Assembly (NCBI RefSeq): GCF_947507565.1
Contig: NC_089180.1
Location: 620,001 to 684,000 of the forward strand
Source of the DNA: Oscarella lobularis
Taxonomy: Eukaryota; Porifera; Homoscleromorpha; Homosclerophorida; Oscarellidae
DNA length: 64,000 bases
Reading direction: 5' to 3'
Positions within the stretch are counted from its first letter, which is position 1. The number at the start of each line of letters is the position of its first letter. Positions 39,963 through 53,485 of this stretch are shown here, piece after piece. The notes beneath the pieces were generated by a model. It saw only the letters and a program-made list of their open reading frames with translations, did not search any database and had not been told where the DNA came from. The translations under genes and the position numbers were made by a program.

Positions 39963-42900
39963 GGCCCTCAACTTCATACTTAGTCCTTTAGAATCAAAGT
40001 TTAGGCCCTCAATTTGATATTTAGTCCTTTAGAATCAAGTTTAGGCCCTCAACTTCATATTTAGGTCCTTAGAATCAAAGTTTAGGCCCTCAACTTCATA
40101 TTTAGTCTTTTAGAATCAAGTTTACGCCGTCAACTTCATATTTAGTCCTTTGGAATCAAAGTTTAGGCCCTCAATTTGATATTTAGTCTTTTAGAATCAA
40201 GTTTAAGCCCCCAACTTCTTATTTATTCCTTCAGAATCAAAGTTTCGGCCCTCAACTTCATATTTATTCCTTTAGAATCAAACTTTAGGCCCTCAACTTC
40301 ATATTTAGTTCTTCAGAATCAAAGTTTAGGCCCTCAACTTCATATTTAGTCTTTTAGAATCAAAGTTTAGGCCCTCAATTTGATATTTAGTCTTTTAGAA
40401 TCAAGTTTAGGCCCTCAACCTTATATTTAGGTCCTTAGAATCAAACTTTAGGCCCTCAACTTCATATTTAGTCTTTCAGAATCAAAGTGTAGGCCATCAA
40501 CTTCATATTTAGTCTTTTAGAATAAAAGTTTATGCCCTCAGCTTCATATTTAGTCCTTTAGAATCAAGTTTAGGCCCTCAACTTCATATTTAGTCTTTTA
40601 GAGTCAAAGTTTAGTCCCTCAACTTCATATTTAGTCCTTTAGAATCAAACTTTAGGCCCTCAACTTCATATTTAGTCCTTTAGAATCAAGTTTAGGCCCT
40701 CAACTTCATATTTATTCCTTCAGAATCAAAGTTTAGGCCCTCAACTTCATATTTAGTCCTTTAGAATCAAAGTTTAGGCCCTCAACTTCATACTTAGTCC
40801 TTTAGAATCAAAGTTTAAGCTCTCAACTTCATATTTAGTCCTTGAGAATCAAAGTTTAGGCCCTCAACTTCATATTTAGTCCTTCAGAATCAAAGTTTAG
40901 GCCCTCAACTTCATATTTAAGTCGTTAGAATCAACGTTTAGGCCTTCAACTTCATATTTAGTCTTTTAGAATCAAAGTTTAGGCCCTCAATTTTATATTT
41001 AGTCTTTTAGCATCACGTTTAGGCTCTCAACTTCATATTTAGTCCTTTGAATCAAAGTTTAGGCCCTCAACTTCATATTTTATCTTTTAGAGTCAAAGTT
41101 TTGTCCCTGAACTTCATATTTAGTGCTTTAGAATCAAACTTTCGGCCCTCAACTTCATATTTATTCCTTCAGAATCAAAGTTTAGGCCATCAACTTCATA
41201 TTTAGTCCTTTAGAATCAAAGTTTAGGCCCTCAATTTGATATTTAGTCTTTTAGAATCAAGTTTAGGCCCTCAACTTCATATTTAGTCTTTCAGAATGAA
41301 GGTTTACGCCCTGAACTTCATATTTAGTCTTTCAGAATCAAGGTTTACGCCCTCAACTTCATATTTAGTCCTTTGGAATCAAAGCTTAGGCCCTCAATTT
41401 GATATTTAGTCTTTTAGAATCAAGTTTAGGCCCTCAACCTTATATTTAGGTCCTTAGAATCAAACTTTAGGCCCTCAACTTCATATTTAGTCTTTCAGAA
41501 TCAAAGTGTAGGCCATCAACTTCATATTTAGTCTTTTAGAATAAAAGTTTATGCCCTCAGCTTCATATTTAGTCCTTTAGAATCAAGTTTAGGCCCTCAA
41601 CTTCATATTTAGTCTTTTAGAGTCAAAGTTTAGTCCCTCAACTTCATATTTAGTCCTTTAGAATCAAACTTTAGGCCCTCAACTTCATATTTAGTCCTTT
41701 AGAATCAAGTTTAGGCCCTCAACTTCATATTTATTCCTTCAGAATCAAAGTTTAAGCCCTCAACTTCATACTTAGTCCTTTGGAATCAAAGTTTAAGCTC
41801 TCAACTTCATATTTAGTCCTTGAGAATCAAACTTTAGGCCCTCAACTTCATATTTAGTCCTTCAGAATCAAAGTTTAGGCCCTCAACTTCATATTTAAGT
41901 CGTTAGAATCAACGTTTAGGCCTTCAACTTCATATTTAGTGTTTTAGAATCAAAGTTTAGGCCCTCAATTTTATATTTAGTCTTTTAGCATCACGTTTAG
42001 GCTCTCAACTTCATATTTAGTCCTTTGAATCAAAGTTTAGGCCCTCAACTTCATATTTTATCTTTTAGAGTCAAAGTTTTGTCCCTGAACTTCATATTTA
42101 GTCCTTTAGAATCAAACTTTCGGCCCTCAACTTCATATTTATTCCTTCAGAATCAAAGTTTAGGCCCTCAACTTCATATTTAGTTTTTTAGCATCAAAGT
42201 TTAGGCCCTCAATTTGATATTTAGTCTTTTAGAATCAAGTTTAGGCCCTCAACTTCATATTTAGCTTTTCAGAATGAAGGTTTACGCCCTGAACTTCATA
42301 TTTAGTCCTTTGGAATCAAAGTTTAGGCCCTCAATTTGATATTTTGTCTTTTAGAATCAAGTTTTGGCCCTCAACCTTATATTTAGGTTCTTAGAATCAA
42401 AGTTTAGGCCCTCAACTTTATATTTAGTCGTTCAGAATCAAAGTGTAGGCCATCAACTTCATATTTAGTCTTTTAGAATCAAAGTTTAGGCCCTCAATTT
42501 GATATTTAGTCTTTTAGAATCAAGTTTAGGCCCTCAACTTCATATTTAGTCTTTCAGAATCAAGACTTACGCCCTCAACTTCATATTTAGTCCTTTGGAA
42601 TCAATGTTTAGGCCCTCAACTTGATATTTAGTCTTTTAGAATCAAGTTTAGGCCCTCAACCTTATATTTAGGTCCTTAGAATCAAAGTTTAGGCCCTCAA
42701 CTTCATATTTAGTCTTTTAGAATAAAAGTTTATGCCCTCAGCTTCATATTTAGTCCTTTAGAATCAAGTTTAGGCCCTCAACTTCATATTTAGTTCTTTA
42801 GAATTAAAGTTTAGGCCCTCAACTTCATATTTAGTTTTTTAAAATTAAAGTTTCCGCCCTCAACTTCATATTTAGTCTTTTAGAATCAAAATTTAGGCCC

Positions 42901-45900
42901 TCAACTTCATATTTATTCCTTTAGAATCAACGTTTAGGCCTTCAACTTCATATTTAGTCTTTTAGAATCAAAGTTTAGGCCCTCAATTTTATATTTAGTC
43001 TTTTAGAATCAAGTTTAGGCCCTCAACTTCATATTTAGTCTTTCAGAATCAAAGTTTACGCCCTCAACTTCATACTTAGACCTTTAGAATCAAAGTTTAG
43101 GCCTTCAACTTCATATTTAGTCCTTTAGAATCAAAGTTTAGGCCCTCAACTTCATATTTAGTCCTTCAGAATCAAAGTTTAGGCCCTCAACTTCATATTT
43201 AGTCCTTTAGAATCAAAGTTTAGGCCCTCAATTTGATATTTAGTCTTTTAGAATCAAGTTTAGGCCCTCAACTTCATATTTAGTCTTTCAGAATCAAGGT
43301 TTACGCCCTCAACTTCATATTTAGTCTTTTAGAATCAAAATTTAGGCCCTCAACTTCATATTTATTCCTTTAGAATCAACGTTTAGGCCTTCAACTTCAT
43401 ATTTAGTCTTTTAGAATCAAAGTTTAGGCCCTCAATTTGATATTTAGTCTTTTAGCATCACGTTTAGGCTCTCAACTTCATATTTAGTCCTTTAGAATAA
43501 GTTTAGGCCCTCAACTTCATATTTAAGTCGTTAGAATCAAAGTTTAGGCCCTCAACTTCATATTTAGTCCTTCAGAATCAAAGTTTAGGCCCTCAACTTC
43601 ATATTTATTCCTTTAGAATCAAAGTTTAGGCCCTCAATTTGATATTTAGTCTTTTAGAATCAAGTTTAGGCCCTCAACTTCATATTTAGTCTTTCGGAAT
43701 CAAAGTTTACGCTCTCAACTTCATACTTAGTCCTTTAGAATCAAAGTTTAGGCCTTCAACTTCATATTTAGTCCTTTAGAATCAAAGTTTAGGCCCTCAA
43801 CTTCATATTTAGTCCTTCAGAATCAAAGTTTAGGCCCTCAACTTCATATTTAGTCCTTTAGAATCAAAGTTTAGGCCCTCAATTTGATATTTAGTCTTTT
43901 AGAATCAAGTTTAGGCCCTCAACTTCATATTTAGTCTTTCAGAATCAAGGTTTACGCCCTCAACTTCATATTTAGTCTTTTAGAATCAAAATTTAGGCCC
44001 TCAACTTCATATTTATTCCTTTAGAATCAATGTTTAGGCCCTCAACTTCATACTTAGTCCTTTAGAATCAAAGTTTAGGCCTTCAACTTCATATTTAGTC
44101 CTTTAGAATCAAAGTTTTGGCCCTCAACTTCATATTTAGTCTTTTAGAATCAAAGTTTAGGCCCTCAATTTGATATTTAGTCTTTTAGAATCAAGTTTAG
44201 GCCCTCAACTTCATATTTAGTCTTTCAGAATCAAAGTTTAGGCCCTCAATTTGATATTTTGTCTTTTAGAATCAAGTTTAGGCCCTCAACTTCATATTTA
44301 GTTTTCAGAATCAAGGCTTACGCCCTCAACTTCATATTTAGTCCTTTGGAATCAATGTTTAGGCCCTCAACTTGATATTTAGTCTTTTAGAATCAAGTTT
44401 AGGCCCTCAACCTTATATTTAGGTCCTTAGAATCAAAGTTTAGGCCCTCAACTTCATATTTAGTCTTTTAGAATAAAAGTTTATGCCCTCAGCTTCATAT
44501 TTAGTCCTTTAGAATCAAGTTTAGGCCCTCAACTTCATATTTAGTTCTTTAGAATTAAAGTTTAGGCCCTCAACTTCATATTTAGTTTTTTAAAATTAAA
44601 TTTGCCGCCCTCAACTTCATATTTAGTCTTTTAGAATCAAAATTTAGGCACTCAACTTCATATTTATTCCTTTAGAATCAACGTTTAGGCCTTCAACTTC
44701 ATATTTAGTCTTTTAGAATCAAAGTTTAGGCCCTCAATTTTATATTTAGTCTTTTAGCATCACGTTTAGGCTCTCAACTTCATATTTAGTGCTTTAGAAT
44801 AAGTTTAGGCCCTCAACTTCATATTTAAGTCGTTAGAATCAAAGTTTAGGCCCTCAACTTCATATTTAGTCCTTCAGAATCAAAGTTTAGGCCCTCAACT
44901 TCATATTTATTCCTTTAGAATCAAAGTTTAGGCCCTCATTTTGATATTTAGTCTTTTAGAATCAAGTTTAGGCCCTCAACTTCATATTTAGTCTTTCAGA
45001 ATCAAAGTTTACGCTCTCAACTTCATACTTAGTCCTTTAGAATCAAAGTTTAGGCCTTCAACTTCATATTTAGTTCTTCAGAATCAAAGTTTAGGCCCTC
45101 AACTTCATATTTAGTCCTTTAGAATCAAAGTTTATGCCCTCAATTTGATATTTAGTCTTTTAGAATCAAGTTTAGGCCCTCAACTTCATATTTAGTCTTT
45201 CAGAATCAAGGTTTACGCCCTCAACTTCATATTTAGTCTTTTAGAATCAAAATTTAGGCCCTCAACTTCATATTTATTCCTTTAGAATCAATGTTTAGGC
45301 CCTCAACTTCATACTTAGTCCTTTAGAATCAAAGTTTAGGCCTTCAACTTCATATTTAGTCCTTTAGAATCAAAGTTTTGGCCCTCAACTTCATATTTAG
45401 TCTTTTAGAATCAAAGTTTAGGCCCTCAATTTGATATTTAGTCTTTTAGAATCAAGTTTAGGCCCTCAACTTCATATTTAGTCTTTCAGAATCAAGGCTT
45501 ACGCCCTCAACTTCATATTTAGTCCTTTGGAATCAATGTTTAGGCCCTCAACTTGATATTTAGTCTTTTAGAATCAAGTTTAGGCCCTCAACCTTATATT
45601 TAGGTCCTTAGAATCAAAGTTTAGGCCCTCAACTTCATATTTAGTCTTTTAGAATAAAAGTTTATGCCCTCAGCTTCATATTTAGTCCTTTAGAATCAAG
45701 TTTAGGCCCTGAATTTGATATTTAGTCTTTTAGAATCAAGTTTAGGCCCTCAACTTCATATTTATTCCTTCAGAATCAAAGTTTAGGCCCTCAACTTCAT
45801 ATTTAGTTCTTTAGAATCAAAGTTTAGGCCCTCAATTTGATATTTAGTCTTTTAGAATCAAGTTTAGGCCCTCAACTTCATATTTAGTCTTTCAGAATCA

Positions 45901-47914
45901 AAGTTTAGGCCCTCAATTTGATATTTAGTCTTTTAGAATCAAGTTTAGGCCCTCAACTTCATATTTAGTCTTTCAGAATCAAGGCTTACGCCCTCAACTT
46001 CATATTTAGTCCTTTGGAATCAATGTTTAGGCCCTCAACTTGATATTTAGTCTTTTAGAATCAAGTTTAGGCCCTCAACCTTATATTTAGGTCCTTAGAA
46101 TCAAAGTTTAGGCCCTCAACTTCATATTTAGTCTTTTAGAATAAAAGTTTATGCCCTCAGCTTCATATTTAGTCCTTTAGAATCAAGTTTAGGCCCTCAA
46201 CTTCATATTTAGTTCTTTAGAATTAAAGTTTAGGCCCTCAACTTCATATTTAGTTTTTTAAAATTAAAGTTTCCGCCCTCAACTTCATATTTAGTCTTTT
46301 AGAATCAAAATTTAGGCACTCAACTTCATATTTATTCCTTTAGAATCAACGTTTAGGCCTTCAACTTCATATTTAGTCTTTTAGAATCAAAGTTTAGGCC
46401 CTCAATTTTATATTTAGTCTTTTAGCATCACGTTTAGGCTCTCAACTTCATATTTAGTGCTTTAGAATAAGTTTAGGCCCTCAACTTCATATTTAAGTCG
46501 TTAGAATCAAAGTTTAGGCCCTCAACTTCATATTTAGTCCTTCAGAATCAAAGTTTAGGCCCTCAACTTCATATTTATTCCTTTAGAATCAAAGTTTAGG
46601 CCCTCATTTTGATATTTAGTCTTTTAGAATCAAGTTTAGGCCCTCAACTTCATATTTAGTCTTTCAGAATCAAAGTTTACGCTCTCAACTTCATACTTAG
46701 TCCTTTAGAATCAAAGTTTAGGCCTTCAACTTCATATTTAGTCCTTCAGAATCAAAGTTTAGGCCCTCAACTTCATATTTAGTCCTTTAGAATCAAAGTT
46801 TATGCCCTCAATTTGATATTTAGTCTTTTAGAATCAAGTTTAGGCCCTCAACTTCATATTTAGTCTTTCAGAATCAAGGTTTACGCCCTCAACTTCATAT
46901 TTAGTCTTTTAGAATCAAAATTTAGGCCCTCAACTTCATATTTATTCCTTTAGAATCAATGTTTAGGCCCTCAACTTCATACTTAGTCCTTTAGAATCAA
47001 AGTTTAGGCCTTCAACTTCATATTTAGTCCTTTAGAATCAAAGTTTTGGCCCTCAACTTCATATTTAGTCTTTTAGAATCAAAGTTTAGGCCCTCAATTT
47101 GATATTTAGTCTTTTAGAATCAAGTTTAGGCCCTCAACTTCATATTTAGTCTTTCAGAATCAAGGCTTACGCCCTCAACTTCATATTTAGTCCTTTGGAA
47201 TCAATGTTTAGGCCCTCAACTTGATATTTAGTCTTTTAGAATCAAGTTTAGGCCCTCAACCTTATATTTAGGTCCTTAGAATCAAAGTTTAGGCCCTCAA
47301 CTTCATATTTAGTCTTTTAGAATAAAAGTTTATGCCCTCAGCTTCATATTTAGTCCTTTAGAATCAAGTTTAGGCCCTCAATTTGATATTTAGTCTTTTA
47401 GAATCAAGTTTAGGCCCTCAACTTCATATTTATTCCTTCAGAATCAAAGTTTAGGCCCTCAACTTCATATTTAGTTCTTTAGAATCAAAGTTTAGGCCCT
47501 CAACTTCATACTTAGTCCTTTAGAATCAGAGTTTAGGCCCTCAACTTCATATTTAGTCCTTTATAATCAAAGTTTAGGCCCTCAACTTTATACTTAGTCC
47601 TTTAGAATCAAAGTTTAGGCCCTCAATTTGATATTTAGTCTTTTAGAATCAAGTTTAGGCCCTCAACTTCATATTTAGTCTTTCAGAATCAAGGTTTACG
47701 CCCTCAACTTCATATTTAGTCCTTTTGAATCAAGTTTATGCCCTCAACTTCATATTTAGGTCCTTAGAATCAAAGTTTAGGCCCTCAACTTCATATTTAG
47801 TCCTTCAGAATCAAGGTTTACGCCCTCAACTTCATATTTAGTCTTTTATAATAAAAGTTTAGGCTCTAAGCTTCATATTTAGTCCTGTAGAATCAAGTTT
47901 AGGCCCTCAATTTG

Positions 47915-48078
47915 GTATTACGTTTAAAAACGCTTCTATCTGAGATTAATGATTTTGATTCTATAGTTCAGCAAGCTTTGGCGTTCATGCTCGATCTCGA
48001 CGACAACTAGGAAACGTGGAGCAAAGAAGAAAGTATAGACGACGAAGATAACTATAGGTAATTAAATAGCTTGAAATA
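47915..48078 (+). pseudogene. Captured IPO5 exon insert in satellite, copy 3
   Basis: Same insert, same five differences and same flanks as copies 1 and 2. It begins 8116 bp after copy 2. Confidence 0.95.
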
Positions 48079-51000
48079 GGCCCTCAACTTCATACTTAGT
48101 CCTTTAGAATCAAAGTTTAGGCCCTCAATTTGATATTTAGTCCTTTAGAATCAAGTTTAGGCCCTCAACTTCATATTTAGGTCCTTAGAATCAAAGTTTA
48201 GGCCCTCAACTTCATATTTAGTCTTTTAGAATCAAGTTTACGCCGTCAACTTCATATTTAGTCCTTTGGAATCAAAGTTTAGGCCCTCAATTTGATATTT
48301 AGTCTTTTAGAATCAAGTTTAAGCCCCCAACTTCTTATTTATTCCTTCAGAATCAAAGTTTCGGCCCTCAACTTCATATTTATTCCTTTAGAATCAAACT
48401 TTAGGCCCTCAACTTCATATTTAGTTCTTCAGAATCAAAGTTTAGGCCCTCAACTTCATATTTAGTCTTTTAGAATCAAAGTTTAGGCCCTCAATTTGAT
48501 ATTTAGTCTTTTAGAATCAAGTTTAGGCCCTCAACCTTATATTTAGGTCCTTAGAATCAAACTTTAGGCCCTCAACTTCATATTTAGTCTTTCAGAATCA
48601 AAGTGTAGGCCATCAACTTCATATTTAGTCTTTTAGAATAAAAGTTTATGCCCTCAGCTTCATATTTAGTCCTTTAGAATCAAGTTTAGGCCCTCAACTT
48701 CATATTTAGTCTTTTAGAGTCAAAGTTTAGTCCCTCAACTTCATATTTAGTCCTTTAGAATCAAACTTTAGGCCCTCAACTTCATATTTAGTCCTTTAGA
48801 ATCAAGTTTAGGCCCTCAACTTCATATTTATTCCTTCAGAATCAAAGTTTAGGCCCTCAACTTCATATTTAGTCCTTTAGAATCAAAGTTTAGGCCCTCA
48901 ACTTCATACTTAGTCCTTTAGAATCAAAGTTTAAGCTCTCAACTTCATATTTAGTCCTTGAGAATCAAAGTTTAGGCCCTCAACTTCATATTTAGTCCTT
49001 CAGAATCAAAGTTTAGGCCCTCAACTTCATATTTAAGTCGTTAGAATCAACGTTTAGGCCTTCAACTTCATATTTAGTCTTTTAGAATCAAAGTTTAGGC
49101 CCTCGATTTTATATTTAGTCTTTTAGCATCACGTTTAGGCTCTCAACTTCATATTTAGTCCTTTGAATCAAAGTTTAGGCCCTCAACTTCATATTTTATC
49201 TTTTAGAGTCAAAGTTTTGTCCCTGAACTTCATATTTAGTCCTTTAGAATCAAAGTTTAGGCCCTCAATTTGATATTTAGTCTTTTAGAATCAAGTTTAG
49301 GCCCTCAACTTCATATTTAGTCTTTCAGAATGAAGGTTTACGCCCTGAACTTCATATTTAGTCCTTTGGAATCAAAGTTTAGGCCCTCAATTTGATATTT
49401 TGTCTTTTAGAATCAAGTTTTGGCCCTCAACTTCATATTTAAGTCGTTAGAATCAACGTTTAGGCCTTCAACTTCATATTTAGTCTTTTAGAATCAAGTT
49501 TAGACCCTCAACTTCATATTTATACCTTCAGAATCAAAGTTTAGGCCCTCAACTTCATATTTAGTCCTTGAGAATCAAAGTTTAGGCCCTCAACTTCATA
49601 CTTAGTCCTTTAGAATCAAAGTTTAAGCTCTCAACTTCATATTTAGTCCTTGAGACTCAAAGTTTAGGCCCTCAACTTCATATTTAGTCTTTTAGAATCA
49701 AAGTTTAGGCTCTCAATTCGATATTTAGTCCTTCAGAATCAAAGTTTAGGCCCTCAACTTCATACTTAGTCCTTTAGAATCAAAGTTTAGGCCTTCAACT
49801 TCATATTTAGTCCTTTAGAATCAAAGTTTAGGCCCTCAACTTCATATTTAGTCCTTCAGAATCAAAGTTTAGGCCCTCAACTTCATATTTAGTCCTTTAG
49901 AATCAAAGTTTAGGCCCTCAATTTGATATTTAGTCTTTTAGAATCAAGTTTAGGCCCTCAACTTCATATTTAGTCTTTCAGAATCAAGGTTTACGCCCTC
50001 AACTTCGTATTTAGTCTTTTAGAATCAAAATTTAGGCCCTCAACTTCATATTTATTCCTTTAGAATCAATGTTTAGGCCCTCAACTTCATACTTAGTCCT
50101 TTAGAATCAAAGTTTAGGCCTTCAACTTCATATTTAGTCCTTTAGAATCAAAGTTTTGGCCCTCAACTTCATATTTAGTCTTTCAGAATCAAGGTTTACG
50201 CCCTCAACTTCATATTTAGTCTTTTAGAATCAAAATTTAGGCCCTCAACTTCATATTTATTCCTTTAGAATCAATGTTTAGGCCCTCAACTTCATACTTA
50301 GTCCTTTAGAATCAAAGTTTAGGCCTTCAACTTCATATTTAGTCCTTTAGAATCAAAGTTTTGGCCCTCAACTTCATATTTAGTCTTTTAGAATCAAAGT
50401 TTAGGCCCTCAATTTGATATTTAGTCTTTTAGAATCAAGTTTAGGCCCTCAACTTCATATTTAGTCTTTCAGAATCAAGGCTTACGCCCTCAACTTCATA
50501 TTTAGTCCTTTGGAATCAATGTTTAGGCCCTCAACTTGATATTTAGTCTTTTAGAATCAAGTTTAGGCCCTCAACCTTATATTTAGGTCCTTAGAATCAA
50601 AGTTTAGGCCCTCAACTTCATATTTAGTCTTTTAGAATAAAAGTTTATGCCCTCACCTTCATATTTAGTCCTTTAGAATCAAGTTTAGGCCCTCAATTTG
50701 ATATTTAGTCCTTTAGAATCAAGTTTAGGCCCTTAACTTCATATTTATTCCTTCAGAATCAAAGTTTAGGCCCTCAACTTCATATTTAGTTCTTTAGAAT
50801 CAAAGTTTAGGCCCTCAACTTCATACTTAGTCCTTTAGAATCAGAGTTTAGGCCCTCAACTTCATATTTAGTCCTTTATAATCAAAGTTTAGGCCCTCAA
50901 CTTTATACTTAGTCCTTTAGAATCAAAGTTTAGGCCCTCAATTTGATATTTAGTCTTTTAGAATCAAGTTTAGGCCCTCAACTTCATATTTAGTCGTTCA

Positions 51001-51229
51001 GAATCAAGGTTTACGCCCTCAACTTCATATTTAGTCCTTTTGAATCAAGTTTATGCCCTCAACTTCATATTTAGGTCCTTAGAATCAAAGTTTAGGCCCT
51101 CAACTTCATATTTAGTCCTTCAGAATCAAGGTTTACGCCCTCAACTTCATATTTAGTCTTTTATAATAAAAGTTTAGGCTCTAAGCTTCATATTTAGTCC
51201 TGTAGAATCAAGTTTAGGCCCTCAATTTG

Positions 51230-51393
51230 GTATTACGTTTAAAAACGCTTCTATCTGAGATTAATGATTTTGATTCTATAGTTCAGCAAGCTTTGGCGTT
51301 CATGCTCGATCTCGACGACAACTAGGAAACGTGGAGCAAAGAAGAAAGTATAGACGACGAAGATAACTATAGGTAATTAAATAGCTTGAAATA
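51230..51393 (+). pseudogene. Captured IPO5 exon insert in satellite, copy 4
   Basis: Same insert and flanks. It begins 3315 bp after copy 3. Confidence 0.95.
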
Positions 51394-53321
51394 GGCCCTC
51401 AACTTCATACTTAGTCCTTTAGAATCAAAGTTTAGGCCCTCAATTTGATATTTAGTCCTTTAGAATCAAGTTTAGGCCCTCAACTTCATATTTAGGTCCT
51501 TAGAATCAAAGTTTAGGCCCTCAACTTCATATTTAGTCTTTTAGAATCAAGTTTACGCCGTCAACTTCATATTTAGTCCTTTGGAATCAAAGTTTAGGCC
51601 CTCAATTTGATATTTAGTCTTTTAGAATCAAGTTTAAGCCCCCAACTTCTTATTTATTCCTTCAGAATCAAAGTTTCGGCCCTCAACTTCATATTTAGTC
51701 CTTTAGAATCAAACTTTAGGCCCTCAACTTCATATTTAGTCTTTCAGAATCAAAGTGTAGGCCATCAACTTCATATTTAGTCTTTTAGAATAAAAGTTTA
51801 TGCCCTCAGCTTCATATTTAGTCCTTTAGAATCAAGTTTAGGCCCTCAACTTCATATTTAGTCTTTTAGAGTCAAAGTTTAGTCCCTCAACTTCATATTT
51901 AGTCCTTTAGAATCAAACTTTAGGCCCTCAACTTCATATTTAGTCCTTTAGAATCAAGTTTAGGCCCTCAACTTCATATTTATTCCTTCAGAATCAAAGT
52001 TTAGGCCCTCAACTTCATACTTAGTCCTTTAGAATCAAAGTTTAAGCTCTCAACTTCATATTTAGTCCTTGAGAATCAAAGTTTAGGCCCTCAACTTCAT
52101 ATTTAGTCCTTCAGAATCAAAGTTTAGGCCCTCAACTTCATATTTAAGTCGTTAGAATCAACGTTTAGGCCTTCAACTTCATATTTAGTCTTTTAGAATC
52201 AAAGTTTAGGCCCTCAATTTCATATTTAGTCCTTTAGAATCAAACTTTAGGCCCTCAACTTCATATTTAGTCCTTTAGAATCAAAGTTTAGGCCCTCAAC
52301 TTCATATTTAGTCTTTCAGAATCAAAGTTTACGCTCTCAACTTCATACTTATTCCTTTAGAATCAAAGTTTAGGCCTTCAACTTCATATTTAGTCCTTTA
52401 GAATCAAAGTTTAGGCCCTCAACTTCATATTTAGTCCTTCAGAATCAAAGTTTAGGCCCTCAACTTCATATTTAGTCTTTTAGAATCAAAGTTTTGGCCC
52501 TCAATTTGATATTTAGTCTTTTAGAATCAAGTTTAGGCCCTCAACTTCATATTTAGTCTTTCAGAATCAAGGCTTACGCCCTCAACTTCATATTTAGTCC
52601 TTTGGAATCAATGTTTAGGCCCTCAACTTGATATTTAGTCTTTTAGAATCAAGTTTAGGCCCTCAACCTTATATTTAGGTCCTTAGAATCAAAGTTTAGG
52701 CCCTCAACTTCATATTTAGTCTTTTAGAATAAAAGTTTATGCCCTCACCTTCATATTTAGTCCTTTAGAATCAAGTTTAGGCCCTCAATTTGATATTTAG
52801 TCCTTTAGAATCAAGTTTAGGCCCTCAACTTCATATTTATTCCTTCAGAATCAAAGTTTAGGCCCTCAACTTCATATTTAGTTCTTTAGAATCAAAGTTT
52901 AGGCCCTCAACTTCATACTTAGTCCTTTAGAATCAGAGTTTAGGCCCTCAACTTCATATTTAGTCCTTTATAATCAAAGTTTAGGCCCTCAACTTTATAC
53001 TTAGTCCTTTAGAATCAAAGTTTAGGCCCTCAATTTGATATTTAGTCTTTTAGAATCAAGTTTAGGCCCTCAACTTCATATTTAGTCGTTCAGAATCAAG
53101 GTTTACGCCCTCAACTTCATATTTAGTCCTTTTGAATCAAGTTTATGCCCTCAACTTCATATTTAGGTCCTTAGAATCAAAGTTTAGGCCCTCAACTTCA
53201 TATTTAGTCCTTCAGAATCAAGGTTTACGCCCTCAACTTCATATTTAGTCTTTTATAATAAAAGTTTAGGCTCTAAGCTTCATATTTAGTCCTGTAGAAT
53301 CAAGTTTAGGCCCTCAATTTG

Positions 53322-53485
53322 GTATTACGTTTAAAAACGCTTCTATCTGAGATTAATGATTTTGATTCTATAGTTCAGCAAGCTTTGGCGTTCATGCTCG
53401 ATCTCGACGACAACTAGGAAACGTGGAGCAAAGAAGAAAGTATAGACGACGAAGATAACTATAGGTAATTAAATAGCTTGAAATA
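53322..53485 (+). pseudogene. Captured IPO5 exon insert in satellite, copy 5
   Basis: Same insert and flanks. It begins 2092 bp after copy 4. No further copy is seen between here and the end of the window. Confidence 0.95.
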
